From assembly GCF_019711655.1 (NCBI RefSeq), contig NZ_JAIGNU010000001.1, forward strand, positions 1,025,501 through 1,089,500: DNA of 64,000 bases, in the 5' to 3' direction. Every line of letters starts with the position of its first letter. The first letter of the stretch is position 1. The notes under the pieces are model-generated. The model had not been told where the DNA came from. It ran no database searches and worked only from the letters and a program-made list of their open reading frames with translations. The translations under genes were made by a program, and so were the position numbers. The stretch is from Qipengyuania mesophila. GTDB lineage: Bacteria; Pseudomonadota; Alphaproteobacteria; Sphingomonadales; Sphingomonadaceae. Shown piece after piece: positions 35,412-44,182 of the stretch.

Positions 35412-36146
35412 ATGGCGCGTTGTGCCACGGCGCAGGACGAAAGAGCGGGCGCGGGACGAGCCACGCCCCCCTTCCACGCGATCACGCCTTTCACCATGCT
35501 CGACTATCCGGGCCGCATCGCCTGCATATTGTGGGTCGCCGGGTGCAATATGCGCTGCCTCTATTGCCACAATCCGCAGATCGTCGCCGGCAAGGGCGCA
35601 ATCGGCGAGGAGCAGGCGCTGGCATTCCTGCGCAAGCGTAAGGGCCTGCTCGAAGGCGTGGTCTTTTCGGGCGGGGAGGCCACCACCTGGCCTGGCCTCG
35701 CAGCATTCATGGCCAGGGTTAAGGCGCTGGGTTACGCGATCAAGCTCGACACCAATGGCCTGAGGCCGGACGTCATCGCGCGCCTGCTCGAGGGGGACCT
35801 GCTCGACCGTGTGGCGCTCGACTACAAGGCTCCCTTGCATAAATTCCGCACGGTCACCGGGACGAGCGTCTTTGCCCGCTTCGCCCGCTCGCTCGACCTG
35901 CTGTGCTGGCAGCACCGGATTTCGGTCGAAGTGCGCAGCACGATCCATGCCGATCTGCTGGGCGAAGAAGATATCCTCGAGATGGCCCACGACCTTTCCC
36001 GGCGCGGATATCGCGGAACCTATGCCCTGCAACGGGCGGTGGCCGGGCCGGACCGGCCTACACTGGGCGACCTGCCCGCCGATACCCGCCCTTTCGACGC
36101 CGTACGCTTGGCCCGGCTCAGCCCGCTTGAGCTCGCCGTGCGCTAA
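35412..36146 (+). CDS. nrdG: Anaerobic ribonucleotide reductase activase, radical SAM
   Basis: Generates the glycyl radical on NrdD using S-adenosylmethionine. 244 residues; the cluster motif CNMRCLYC gives Cys45, Cys49 and Cys52, followed by FSGGEATTWPG and LDTNGLRPDVI. The FTMLDYPGRIACILWVAGC opening is typical of NrdG/PflA-like proteins of this type. It lies 7 nt after nrdD in the same operon. The first 25 residues are less conserved. Confidence 0.92.
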   Translation: MARCATAQDERAGAGRATPPFHAITPFTMLDYPGRIACILWVAGCNMRCLYCHNPQIVAGKGAIGEEQALAFLRKRKGLLEGVVFSGGEATTWPGLAAFMARVKALGYAIKLDTNGLRPDVIARLLEGDLLDRVALDYKAPLHKFRTVTGTSVFARFARSLDLLCWQHRISVEVRSTIHADLLGEEDILEMAHDLSRRGYRGTYALQRAVAGPDRPTLGDLPADTRPFDAVRLARLSPLELAVR

Positions 36147-36174
36147 ACTCGATTCAAGACAAGGATATGCACCC

Positions 36175-37344
36175 ATGACCCAATCCGTGCTGATCGTCGG
36201 CGCAGGTCCGGCAGGACTTGCTCTCGCCATCGGGCTCGCCAAGGCGGGGATCGCCGTGACCCTGGTGGAACGACAGGCGGAAGACGAGCTTGCCGAACCC
36301 GCCTTCGACGGGCGCGAGATTGCCCTGACACATGCCTCGATTTCGGCGCTGAAACGGCTCGGCGCGTGGGACCGGATTGGCGCGGACGCGATCCACCCGC
36401 TGGCCGAAGCCCGGGTGTTCAACGGCGCATCGCCGCTCGCCCTGTCCTTCGCTCCAGGCAGATCGGGCATGCTGCAGCTCGGCTCGCTGGTGTCCAATTG
36501 CGACATCCGCCGCGCCCTGTTCGCGGCGGCGCGCGAGTACCCCTGCATCGAGCTGGTCAGTGGAACCGGCGTCAAGCGGGTCGCCACCTGCGAGAACGAG
36601 GCGCGCATATGGCTGGACGATGGCAGCGACCGGGCCGCCTCGCTTCTCGTTGCTGCGGATTCGCGCTTTTCGGCCATTCGCGGGCAGCTCGGCATTTCGG
36701 CACGTATGAACCGGCTGGGCAAGTCCATGCTGGTCGGGCGCTTGGCGATCGAGCGCGATCACGGGCACGTCGCCACCGAATGGTTCGACCACGGGCAGAC
36801 GCTGGCCTTGCTGCCCCTGGGTGAGGGACAGGCGTCGGCGGTGGTCACTCTCGCGGACGGGCAGGCACAGCGGCTTGCCGGACTGGATGAGGATGCGATG
36901 GGCGCGGAGCTGACCCGCCGCTTCGCAAGGCGCTTTGGCGAGATGCGGATGCTGGCGCCGCCGCATCTCTATCCGCTCACCACGACCTACGCCCACCGCT
37001 TCGTCACCCAGCGCGCCGCGCTGATAGGCGATGCGGCGGTTGGCATGCACCCCGTTACTGCGCATGGCTTCAATCTCGGCCTGGCGGGAACCGAGCGGCT
37101 TGCCCTCCTCGCCGCGTCGGCCTGGGAGAGAGGAATGGACCTTGGCAGCCCGCACCTCCTGCGCCGCTACCAGGCCGGACACCGCACCGCGACCTGGCCG
37201 CTTTACGCCGCCACGAATGCCATCGTCGGCCTCTACACCGATGAGCGGCGCCCCGGACGTCTGGCCCGCCGGATTGGCCTTCGGGCTGCTCGCCTTGTGC
37301 CGGTACGCCACAAGGTGACGAAAATGCTGATGCAGGGGGCATAG
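36175..37344 (+). CDS. ubiM: UbiH/UbiF-family FAD hydroxylase, probably UbiM
   Basis: 389 residues of the ubiquinone-hydroxylase family. The FAD-binding GAGPAG lies near residue 10; EPAFDGREIALTHASI and LNG-like VFNGASPL pieces, and the late GDAAVGMHPVTAHGFNLGLAG motif, point to the UbiM branch (5-demethoxyubiquinol hydroxylase) of alphaproteobacteria. ATG 36175 starts exactly before the Rossmann motif; the longer frame upstream lies inside nrdG. It follows nrdG by 28 nt and may be co-transcribed, which is odd for an O2-using enzyme. Substrate assignment is from memory of the family. Confidence 0.68.
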   Translation: MTQSVLIVGAGPAGLALAIGLAKAGIAVTLVERQAEDELAEPAFDGREIALTHASISALKRLGAWDRIGADAIHPLAEARVFNGASPLALSFAPGRSGMLQLGSLVSNCDIRRALFAAAREYPCIELVSGTGVKRVATCENEARIWLDDGSDRAASLLVAADSRFSAIRGQLGISARMNRLGKSMLVGRLAIERDHGHVATEWFDHGQTLALLPLGEGQASAVVTLADGQAQRLAGLDEDAMGAELTRRFARRFGEMRMLAPPHLYPLTTTYAHRFVTQRAALIGDAAVGMHPVTAHGFNLGLAGTERLALLAASAWERGMDLGSPHLLRRYQAGHRTATWPLYAATNAIVGLYTDERRPGRLARRIGLRAARLVPVRHKVTKMLMQGA

Positions 37345-37954
37345 ATCGCCCGCCGTCTCCGCGAGTATCCTCTCGCCACAAGAGTCGGGACGGGCCAAGA
37401 GCAAGCACCGGCCAGGACGCAGCGCAAGGCATTCCCATGGTTCTGTGCATCGCACGGGCTTTTGAGGCGGGCAAGGAACAGCAAAGATGGGGCTGTGAGC
37501 CCTTCGACCTTCTCCGAGTGCCCGCAGGAAGGCCCACAAAAATGCGAGGCTGGGATGTTTCGAGGCGAGTCGAAACTTATCGGATCGGGTCGCGGAAGCA
37601 CAGAAAGAGAAAGGGAAAGTCGACGCGAGACGACCGTTTGAAATTCCGATGCGGATCCTCACATGATGGAATTTTATATCTATATTTCAATGTTTTAGAG
37701 AAATGGTGCCCAGAAGAGGCATCACATTCGAACTTCTTTTCCGTTTAATTTCTGATGTTTAGATATTTCGGTCAAGCTGAAAAGCCCGCAAAAGGCCCGC
37801 AAAATCCCTCTAATGTATTGGTTCGATGCCTTTTTTAGGACTCGGAATTTCAATTTCAAACTTGACCGCGGAGTAGGTCGTTATCCGCTTTGCGCTCCAA
37901 TCTCCGCTATTCTACGGGCTGCGCGCTCTGCCCGGAAGCAGTCATCCGTTCGGT
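37345..37954. other. AT-richer intergenic region, no gene recognised
   Basis: 610 bp without a convincing coding region; open frames here encode basic or low-quality sequence. Base composition changes visibly: from about 37.62 kb there are A/T-rich runs (for example ATTTTATATCTATATTTC), unlike the flanks. A short direct repeat, GCCCGCAAAAG then GCCCGCAAAAT, is at about 37785-37805. This could be the edge of the anaerobic gene block or a decayed mobile element, but no integrase, transposase or tRNA was found. Confidence 0.45.
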
Positions 37955-38905
37955 TTACTTTAAATCATCGATATTCGTTCCAGCTTCTCTTCTTTTTGGC
38001 CGATAGTCTGGGAGGGGAGGATTTGATGTAATTCCCTCAACCTGAATATCTTCGATTTTTTCACTGAGAGGAGCAAGTTCGCGACTAAGCTCGCGAAGGT
38101 CCGTTTCACCTTCAACCAAAGAATCTTCGACCGCCGGAATGCCACTCCTTATCTGGGAAAGTTTGTTTTCAGCGTTCTGCACGCCCTCCCTGAATTGGCG
38201 AAGGCGTCGTTGCGCGATAGCAGAAGCGCTCCGCCCTGAGATCCGCCGATCTGCATCTCGAAGATTATTTCCCCATCCACCAACCCTGTGCCCTAAGTCT
38301 AACAATCTTCCTTTTGTTGAGGCCAATCGTTCGTCCCAACCTTCGGCGTCCGATGCGAGTGCGGCCGTCGTGACTCGAAGCCGGACAAGATCGGAGGTGA
38401 TCACCCGTTGCTTTTCTGGCTCCAGTCCTTCGTTCAGAGCGCGAATGCTATTTGCCACGGTCTCTACAGTGGCGGTCGCATCCCTCCCCAATAGTCCGGT
38501 TTCGTCCGCGGCGGGAATGATCTTTTTTCCTGACTTGTCGGTGTAAATGCCCTGACGACCCCGTCGGCCCTCGAGCACGAGCGCAGCCTCTCCAGTTATC
38601 AGATCCGTGCTGATTGTCGCTTCAAGGCCGTGGACTTTCGCCGCAGAAGGATCGAGAGTCAGAACAACGACCACGTTTTCCGGTTCATTTTCCGCCAGAC
38701 GGACCGATGTTACCTGTCCCACAGGGACTCCCGATAGTGTTACAGTCGATCCCGACTGAAGGCCTTCCACGGAGCGATCAAACTTGATCTGATATGTTTC
38801 CTGATTTGGTCTGGGATCGATTAGCCACATCGCGAAAGCGATGGTCGTAAGCATCAGAATGCCAACGATCCACGCCACTAGGGAGAAGTTTGCGTTAGTT
38901 TCCAT
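37955..38905 (-). CDS. MlaD/MCE-family lipid-transport protein, solitary
   Basis: 316 residues. One N-terminal transmembrane helix (about 8-29, VAWIVGILMLTTIAFAMWL), then an MCE domain (about 38-115: FDRSVEGLQSGSTVTLSGVPVGQVTSVRL and LITGEAALVLEG), then long helical segments (about 160-300) with coiled-coil character. MCE proteins form periplasmic hexamers that move lipids between membranes, normally with MlaE/MlaF; no permease or ATPase gene is adjacent. Base composition is lower in GC than the neighbours, suggesting foreign origin. It lies directly downstream of the broken marR on the same strand. Confidence 0.78.
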   Translation of the reverse strand: METNANFSLVAWIVGILMLTTIAFAMWLIDPRPNQETYQIKFDRSVEGLQSGSTVTLSGVPVGQVTSVRLAENEPENVVVVLTLDPSAAKVHGLEATISTDLITGEAALVLEGRRGRQGIYTDKSGKKIIPAADETGLLGRDATATVETVANSIRALNEGLEPEKQRVITSDLVRLRVTTAALASDAEGWDERLASTKGRLLDLGHRVGGWGNNLRDADRRISGRSASAIAQRRLRQFREGVQNAENKLSQIRSGIPAVEDSLVEGETDLRELSRELAPLSEKIEDIQVEGITSNPPLPDYRPKRREAGTNIDDLK

Positions 38906-39424
38906 CTAGCACGCCGCCAGCGGTTTGTTCGTCCGGCAGAGGGCCGGTGCAATGAAAGTTCGCGTCCCGCATGCTCCATTCGGTTGTCCGCTATAGAACA
39001 TGACCGAGGTTCGTCCCCTGGCGCAATCGCCACGAGCGGGGCATCCGGGCGCGTCGAATGTGTTTTGGTTTTGAGATCGGCCTAGTCCCAACACGGGCGT
39101 GATGCCGCCCCGCCCGTGGCGACCGAATATTGCTATGACTTGCGCAAGCCGCGTCCGGTCACTCAAGCGCGAAGGCGTCATGTCTTCCAGGCCGCTGCTG
39201 GAGGATGTGATTTCAAGTCTCCTGGCGATGTCCGTCTGGTTCAGGGCAGGAGCTCTGATCAACTGCGCCAACACACGCCACTGCGTACGATTGAGGCTCA
39301 GCGGCTGTGCTCGGTCATCGAATGCCTTGCGCGCGGCGCGGCTGATCTGGTCCATCATGAAGATCGCTCGATCATCGTGGGTGATGACATTGTCGAGTGC
39401 GAGAGTGCCCTCATCTTCTGGCAT
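38906..39424 (-). pseudogene. Broken MarR-family regulator gene
   Basis: The first about 78 codons encode a MarR N-terminus: IFMMDQISRAARKAFDDR, then LSLNRTQWRVLAQLI and LNQTDIARRLEITSSS, the helix-turn-helix up to its recognition helix. After that the reading frame loses all MarR likeness: the expected wing and C-terminal helices are absent in every frame, and the remaining 94 residues look random with several Cys. It is divergent from the EmrAB-type efflux operon, which such regulators normally repress, so the loss may leave that operon unrepressed. ATG 39424 is the old start. Confidence 0.6.
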
Positions 39425-39532
39425 GAGACATTCCTATCGATCGGAGAAAAATAGTAAAGGACTTTCGCATTTTGTTTTGGCCGCTATATCGCTCGCGCAG
39501 CGGCTCAAACGATGGCGAGGAGCGAAATAATC

Positions 39533-40660
39533 ATGGCGGACGAGACAGCAGGGGCTAGCGATGAAGGCGCACGTCCGACGGGGTTGTCCAGTCTGCGGGT
39601 CCGGCTGGGTCTGCTGATCGCCGGCATTCTGGTCCTGCTCGCCGGGAGCTACTGGTATTACAATCATCAGACGTACGGCAGATTCCAGCAGTCCACCGAC
39701 AACGCTTATATTGCCGCCGACAGCGTCATCATCTCCCCCAAAATTGCGGGCTACGTCGAGCGCGTATTAGTGACGGAGAATCAAACGGTCGCGTCGGGCG
39801 ATGCGCTTGTCCAGCTGGACGTGCGAGATTATCGTGCCCAAACGAACCAGGTCGAAGCCCAGATCGCCGCGTCGCTCGCCGGAGCAGATACGGTACGCGC
39901 CCAGCAACAAGAGCAGGACGCGGCAATTGCCCAGGCCCGTGCACAGCTCGCAGCGGCATCTGCACAGGCTGGTCTCGCTGCTGAGCAGGTTGTCCGGTAC
40001 CGCCCCCTTGCCGCTTCGGGAGCGGAGCCGCGCGAGAGGCTCGATCAGCTGGAGGCCCAGGCCAGAGAAGCGCAGGCTCAAGTCGCGGCAGCGCGCGCCG
40101 CGCTCACGGCGGCACAGCGCCGACAGAACACGCTTAGCGAGCAGATAGACCAGGCCAATTCGCAAGCCAACGCCGCTCGTGCGCAACTCGAGGCCGCCCG
40201 TCTGAACCTGTCATCGACCACGCTCCAGGCCAGTATTTCCGGGCGGGTGGGTGACCTCACGGTCCGACCTGGACAATTTGTCCAGCCTGGCCAACGCCTT
40301 ATGAGCCTCGTACCGACCGACCGCCTCTACGTGACAGCAAATTTCAAGGAAACGCAGCTCGGACTTGTCCGCCCGGGGCAACCCGTCACCTTGGAAATCG
40401 ACGCGCTGCCGGACCTCGAGCTATCAGGAAGAGTGCAGAGCATCGCGCCGGGTACCGGGGCAGAATTCTCAATCCTTCCGCCACAGAACGCGACGGGTAA
40501 TTTCACCAAGATCGTTCAGCGCGTCCCGGTGCGCATATCCATTCAGGCTTCGCCCGAGATCCTGCGTCTGCTGGTGCCGGGCATGTCTGTTGTCGCGAGT
40601 GTCGATACGCGCGCCGCTAGAGACCAACTCGATTCGATCCGCAACGCGGCCGGAGACTGA
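39533..40660 (+). CDS. emrA: EmrA-type membrane fusion protein of a drug efflux pump
   Basis: Periplasmic adaptor linking the MFS pump to the outer membrane. 375 residues: one transmembrane helix (about 24-44, LGLLIAGILVLLAGSYWYY), the lipoyl-like half STDNAYIAADSVIISPKIAGYV, a long Ala/Gln-rich coiled-coil hairpin (about 95-205), then the second half ISGRVGDLTVRPGQFVQPGQ. ATG 39533 is preferred to ATG 39512 because AGGAG lies 10 nt upstream. It is the first gene of a three-gene efflux operon; emrB follows after 3 nt. Confidence 0.9.
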   Translation: MADETAGASDEGARPTGLSSLRVRLGLLIAGILVLLAGSYWYYNHQTYGRFQQSTDNAYIAADSVIISPKIAGYVERVLVTENQTVASGDALVQLDVRDYRAQTNQVEAQIAASLAGADTVRAQQQEQDAAIAQARAQLAAASAQAGLAAEQVVRYRPLAASGAEPRERLDQLEAQAREAQAQVAAARAALTAAQRRQNTLSEQIDQANSQANAARAQLEAARLNLSSTTLQASISGRVGDLTVRPGQFVQPGQRLMSLVPTDRLYVTANFKETQLGLVRPGQPVTLEIDALPDLELSGRVQSIAPGTGAEFSILPPQNATGNFTKIVQRVPVRISIQASPEILRLLVPGMSVVASVDTRAARDQLDSIRNAAGD

Positions 40661-40663
40661 CCG

Positions 40664-42217
40664 ATGGCAGGCGCCGCTGCAGCGGTTTCGCCGCCGGTCG
40701 AAAAGGCCGATGCTACGGCCTGGATCGCCGTAGCCGCCGGTGCGCTGGGGGCGATGCTGGCAACGCTTGACATCTCGATCGTCAATTCGGCGCTGCCGAC
40801 GATCCAGGGGGAAATCGGCGCGACCGGAACCGAAGGCACCTGGATCGCGACAGCCTTCCTTGTTGCCGAGATCATCATCATCCCTCTGAGCGCGTGGCTG
40901 GAAAGACTGCTCGGCCTTCGCACGCTGCTCATCGTCGCGGTTTCTGCCTTCACGGCCTTTTCGGTGTTGTGCGGCATTGCCACCGATCTGACGACGATGA
41001 TCATCGGTCGCACCGGTCAAGGGTTCATGGGCGGCGCGCTTATTCCAACCGCCATGACCATCGTCGCAAAGCGACTGCCTCCATCGCAACAGCCGATTGG
41101 CATGGCGCTCTTCGGAATGACCGTGGTTCTTGGGCCGGTAATGGGCCCGTTGGTGGGGGGCTGGCTTACCGAGAACCTGAGCTGGCACTACGCCTTCTTC
41201 GTCAACGTGCCCGTCTGCGCGTTGCTCCTTGCTTTACTATTCATCGGGCTACCCCATGAAAAGCCCGACTGGGTTTACCTGCGCGAGGCTGATTGGGCGG
41301 GAATAGCTGGTATGATCCTTGGGTTGGGTGGGCTGACCATCGTTCTGGAAGAAGGCCACCGTGAGGAGTGGTTCGATTCCACGCTGATCGTCCAGCTCAC
41401 ACTGATGACGGTCGTGGGTTTTGCACTTCTGACCTACGGACAGCTTTACGCGCGCAAACCCGTGCTCAAATTGCGCCTGATGCTCAGCAGGCAGTTTGCC
41501 AGCGTCGTGGTGATGGCACTGGCGCTTGGCATGGTCATGTATGGCTCGACCTACGTGATCCCGCAATTTCTCGCGATAATTTCCGATTATAATGCCTTGC
41601 AGACCGGACTTGTGATCTTCTGGATGGGCGTTCCGGCTTTCCTGTTGATGCCCGTTCTCCCGTTCATGATCCGCAGGATTCACATCCGCATTGCGGTCGG
41701 CGCGGGCATGTTCATCATGGCGCTAAGCTGTTTCGTCAGCATAAATCTGACAGCGGAATCGGGAGGTGGAGTGTTCACCGAAAGCCAGTTCCTGCGTGGC
41801 ATCGGCATGATCCTCACGATGATGTTCCTCAACCAGGCGACGGTAGCTTCGGTTGCCAAGGAGGATGCCGGCGATGCTTCCGGGATCTTCAACGCGGCGC
41901 GAAACCTCGGGGGCTCGTTCGCGCTCGCGGGGCTTGCCTCGTTCCAGGATCAGCGCCTGTGGCATCATAGTCGACGCATGGAAGAAACCCTCAACGCCAA
42001 CAGCCCCCGGCTACAGGAATACCTGGACGGCATGACGGCGTCGCTGGGCAGCCCACAGGCCGCGCTGGAGATGCTTTCCGGCATCATTCAGCGCGATGCG
42101 TTCGTGATGACCTACAACGATGTCTTTTTCGCCATGGGCGCGATTACCCTGGTCACGGTGCCGCTGGTACTGTTCCTCAAGCCTCTCCCGAAGAACTTAT
42201 CCCTTTCGATGCACTGA
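40664..42217 (+). CDS. emrB: EmrB-type MFS drug efflux pump (14 TM)
   Basis: Inner-membrane proton-coupled exporter of the DHA2 family. 517 residues, about 14 transmembrane helices; LATLDISIVNSALPTIQGEIG is the helix-1 motif and GRTGQGFMGGALIPTAMTIV with FGMTVVLGPVMGPLVGGWLTE the DHA2 signature region. It works with the adaptor encoded just upstream and the outer-membrane channel just downstream. Drug range cannot be read from sequence. Confidence 0.92.
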   Translation: MAGAAAAVSPPVEKADATAWIAVAAGALGAMLATLDISIVNSALPTIQGEIGATGTEGTWIATAFLVAEIIIIPLSAWLERLLGLRTLLIVAVSAFTAFSVLCGIATDLTTMIIGRTGQGFMGGALIPTAMTIVAKRLPPSQQPIGMALFGMTVVLGPVMGPLVGGWLTENLSWHYAFFVNVPVCALLLALLFIGLPHEKPDWVYLREADWAGIAGMILGLGGLTIVLEEGHREEWFDSTLIVQLTLMTVVGFALLTYGQLYARKPVLKLRLMLSRQFASVVVMALALGMVMYGSTYVIPQFLAIISDYNALQTGLVIFWMGVPAFLLMPVLPFMIRRIHIRIAVGAGMFIMALSCFVSINLTAESGGGVFTESQFLRGIGMILTMMFLNQATVASVAKEDAGDASGIFNAARNLGGSFALAGLASFQDQRLWHHSRRMEETLNANSPRLQEYLDGMTASLGSPQAALEMLSGIIQRDAFVMTYNDVFFAMGAITLVTVPLVLFLKPLPKNLSLSMH

Positions 42218-42224
42218 GAACTCT

Positions 42225-43742
42225 ATGCGCAAGACCCTAACCCTCCTCGCTCCCATGGCGCTCCTCGCGGGTTGCATGTCCGGTCCCGACTATGCCGGTC
42301 CCCCGCAACTTGCGACCGCCGCAGGCAATGCGTTCGTACGCGCCGGCCCCGAAATCGATCCGTTTGCGCCGATTGCCGGCGACTGGTGGACGCTGCTCGG
42401 CGATCCGGTTCTCAATGAACTGGAGGCGCGCGCGCTGGTCGGCAATCCGGGCGTGGCCGCGGCGCGCGCTCGCATCGAACAGGCAAGGGCTTCTCTCCGC
42501 CAGGAGCGCGCCAACCGGCTACCCGCCGTGGCTGCGCAGGCGACTGCGGTCCAGGCGAATATCCCAGGGCTAGATATCGGCAGCGGCCCGCCCCCGGGAT
42601 CGCCCGGCGCTCCTGCAGACACCGAAGAGCAGGACAGCCTCAGCGTCTACAACGTCGGGCTCAATGCAAACTGGGAGATCGATTTCGCTGGGGGGCAGGC
42701 ACGGCGTGTCGAGGCCATTAACGCTCAGGCTGCGGCCTCGGTGGCGAACGCCGAGGATGCGAAAGTCCAGCTCGCCGCCGAAATCGCGCGGGCGTATGTG
42801 AGCCTGCGAGAAGCGCAAGGGCGGCTCGAGCTTGTCCAGCGAGAGCGCGACTTGCAGCAGCAAATTCTCGAATTGACCTATCAGCGCTATACACAGGGCG
42901 CTCTCGCGCTGTTCCCGGTCGGTAACGCGAACGCCGAGCTCGAACTGCTCAAGTCGCAGATCGCGGAAGCTCAAGCGGACATCGATGTATTCAAAGACAC
43001 GCTCGCGGTGCTGACGGGCGAAGCGCCCGGCGCACTCGACGGGCTCCTGGCGGCTCAGGCCGAAATTCCGCTTCCCCCCGAACGGGTCGCGGTGGGCGAT
43101 CCCGCAGCGCTAATAGCGCGGCGGCCGGATGTTCGAGCCGCCGAACGCATGCTGGCCGCGGCGAATGCGCGCATTGGCGTGGCAGAGGCTGCTCGCTTCC
43201 CCAAGATTTCCTTCATGGGGATTCTCGGTTTGGGCGGATCGGAGCCCGACGACATCCTGGACCCGGGCAACTTATCGGCAATCGCTTTGCCGCGGCTGCA
43301 GTGGAACCTGCTTGATTCCGGCCGCACGGCAGCATCGATCGATCAGGCCGAGAGTGCGCGCGACGAGGCCGAAGCGCGCTATCTTGAAGTGGTCCTGGGC
43401 GCACTACGCGACGCCGAACAATCGCTTGCTCGGTTCGGGCAACAAAGAGCCAACGTAGCCGCGCTGGCGCAGATCAGTCGGCAGGCCGACACGGCTGCGG
43501 AGCTTAACGAGCAACGCCGCGCCGCGGGGGTAATCTCGCAAGGCGAACTCGACACTTCGATCCGCAAGCGCGAACAGGCCAGAGCAAATCTCGATCGGGC
43601 GATCGCCGCCATGACAAATGGCTGGATCGCGATCCAGAAGTCGCTTGGGTTGGGATGGGTCGAATTGTCTCGCGACAATCGCACGTCGGTTGAGCCAGCT
43701 CCGGTCGATCGAAAATCAGTTATGAAACCTGAACAGAGTTAG
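42225..43742 (+). CDS. TolC/NodT-type outer-membrane efflux lipoprotein
   Basis: 505 residues. A lipoprotein signal (MRKTLTLLAPMALLAGC, Cys17 as lipid anchor) starts a protein of the NodT-type outer-membrane factor family. Two repeated helical/beta halves are visible, with typical pieces DWWTLLGDPVLNELEARAL, NWEIDFAGGQARRVEA, RRPDVRAAERMLAAANARIGVA and WNLLDSGR. ATG 42225 is 7 nt behind emrB and starts the signal. It completes a tripartite pump. Confident on family. Confidence 0.9.
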   Translation: MRKTLTLLAPMALLAGCMSGPDYAGPPQLATAAGNAFVRAGPEIDPFAPIAGDWWTLLGDPVLNELEARALVGNPGVAAARARIEQARASLRQERANRLPAVAAQATAVQANIPGLDIGSGPPPGSPGAPADTEEQDSLSVYNVGLNANWEIDFAGGQARRVEAINAQAAASVANAEDAKVQLAAEIARAYVSLREAQGRLELVQRERDLQQQILELTYQRYTQGALALFPVGNANAELELLKSQIAEAQADIDVFKDTLAVLTGEAPGALDGLLAAQAEIPLPPERVAVGDPAALIARRPDVRAAERMLAAANARIGVAEAARFPKISFMGILGLGGSEPDDILDPGNLSAIALPRLQWNLLDSGRTAASIDQAESARDEAEARYLEVVLGALRDAEQSLARFGQQRANVAALAQISRQADTAAELNEQRRAAGVISQGELDTSIRKREQARANLDRAIAAMTNGWIAIQKSLGLGWVELSRDNRTSVEPAPVDRKSVMKPEQS

Positions 43743-44182
43743 GATAAGTTTTCTCAGAAGTCTGCCCCGCAGCCCCTTCCAACTTTTCCTAACGCGTCAG
43801 CACCTCGTGCACTGCGACCCAATCTTGGATCATAGGGGTCAGCATGTTTCCGCCTTTCGCAGAGTGCGTTTGCCAGTATCACCATCGGATATCCCGATTG
43901 CACTATTCGGTGACTCTTCATTGTCGTTTCTATGTAAGGCCTTAAGCTTTCCGCGAGCATCTCGTAGCGACATCAACGAGCGATCGTACAGGCATTTCGA
44001 GTGCAGCTCGCATTTGGCCGGTTCGATGACCGCCTCGTCGGTAGGCTTACGAGGCGGTCATCGAGCATTACGCCGCTCTGGAAAAGCTATAAAGTCATGG
44101 GTCGAAATACGAACTAGCTGGCACTGTCCTTTCGGGTCGTTGGGAGGACCACCGATCTCCCCGCCAACACGATCTGGACCTG
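43743..44182. other. Intergenic region with a large hairpin, no gene recognised
   Basis: 440 bp between the convergent efflux and TonB-receptor genes. It holds the 16-bp inverted repeat at 44023-44064. Open frames of 60-130 codons exist but show no recognisable protein features. Confidence 0.45.
44023..44064. repeat. Perfect 16-bp inverted repeat with 10-nt loop
   Basis: Left arm TCGATGACCGCCTCGT (44023-44038) and right arm ACGAGGCGGTCATCGA (44049-44064) are exact reverse complements around CGGTAGGCTT. Neither side carries a T-run, so it is not a standard intrinsic terminator. It sits between two converging genes and could block read-through, be a protein site or be the trace of a mobile element. 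Confidence 0.6.
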
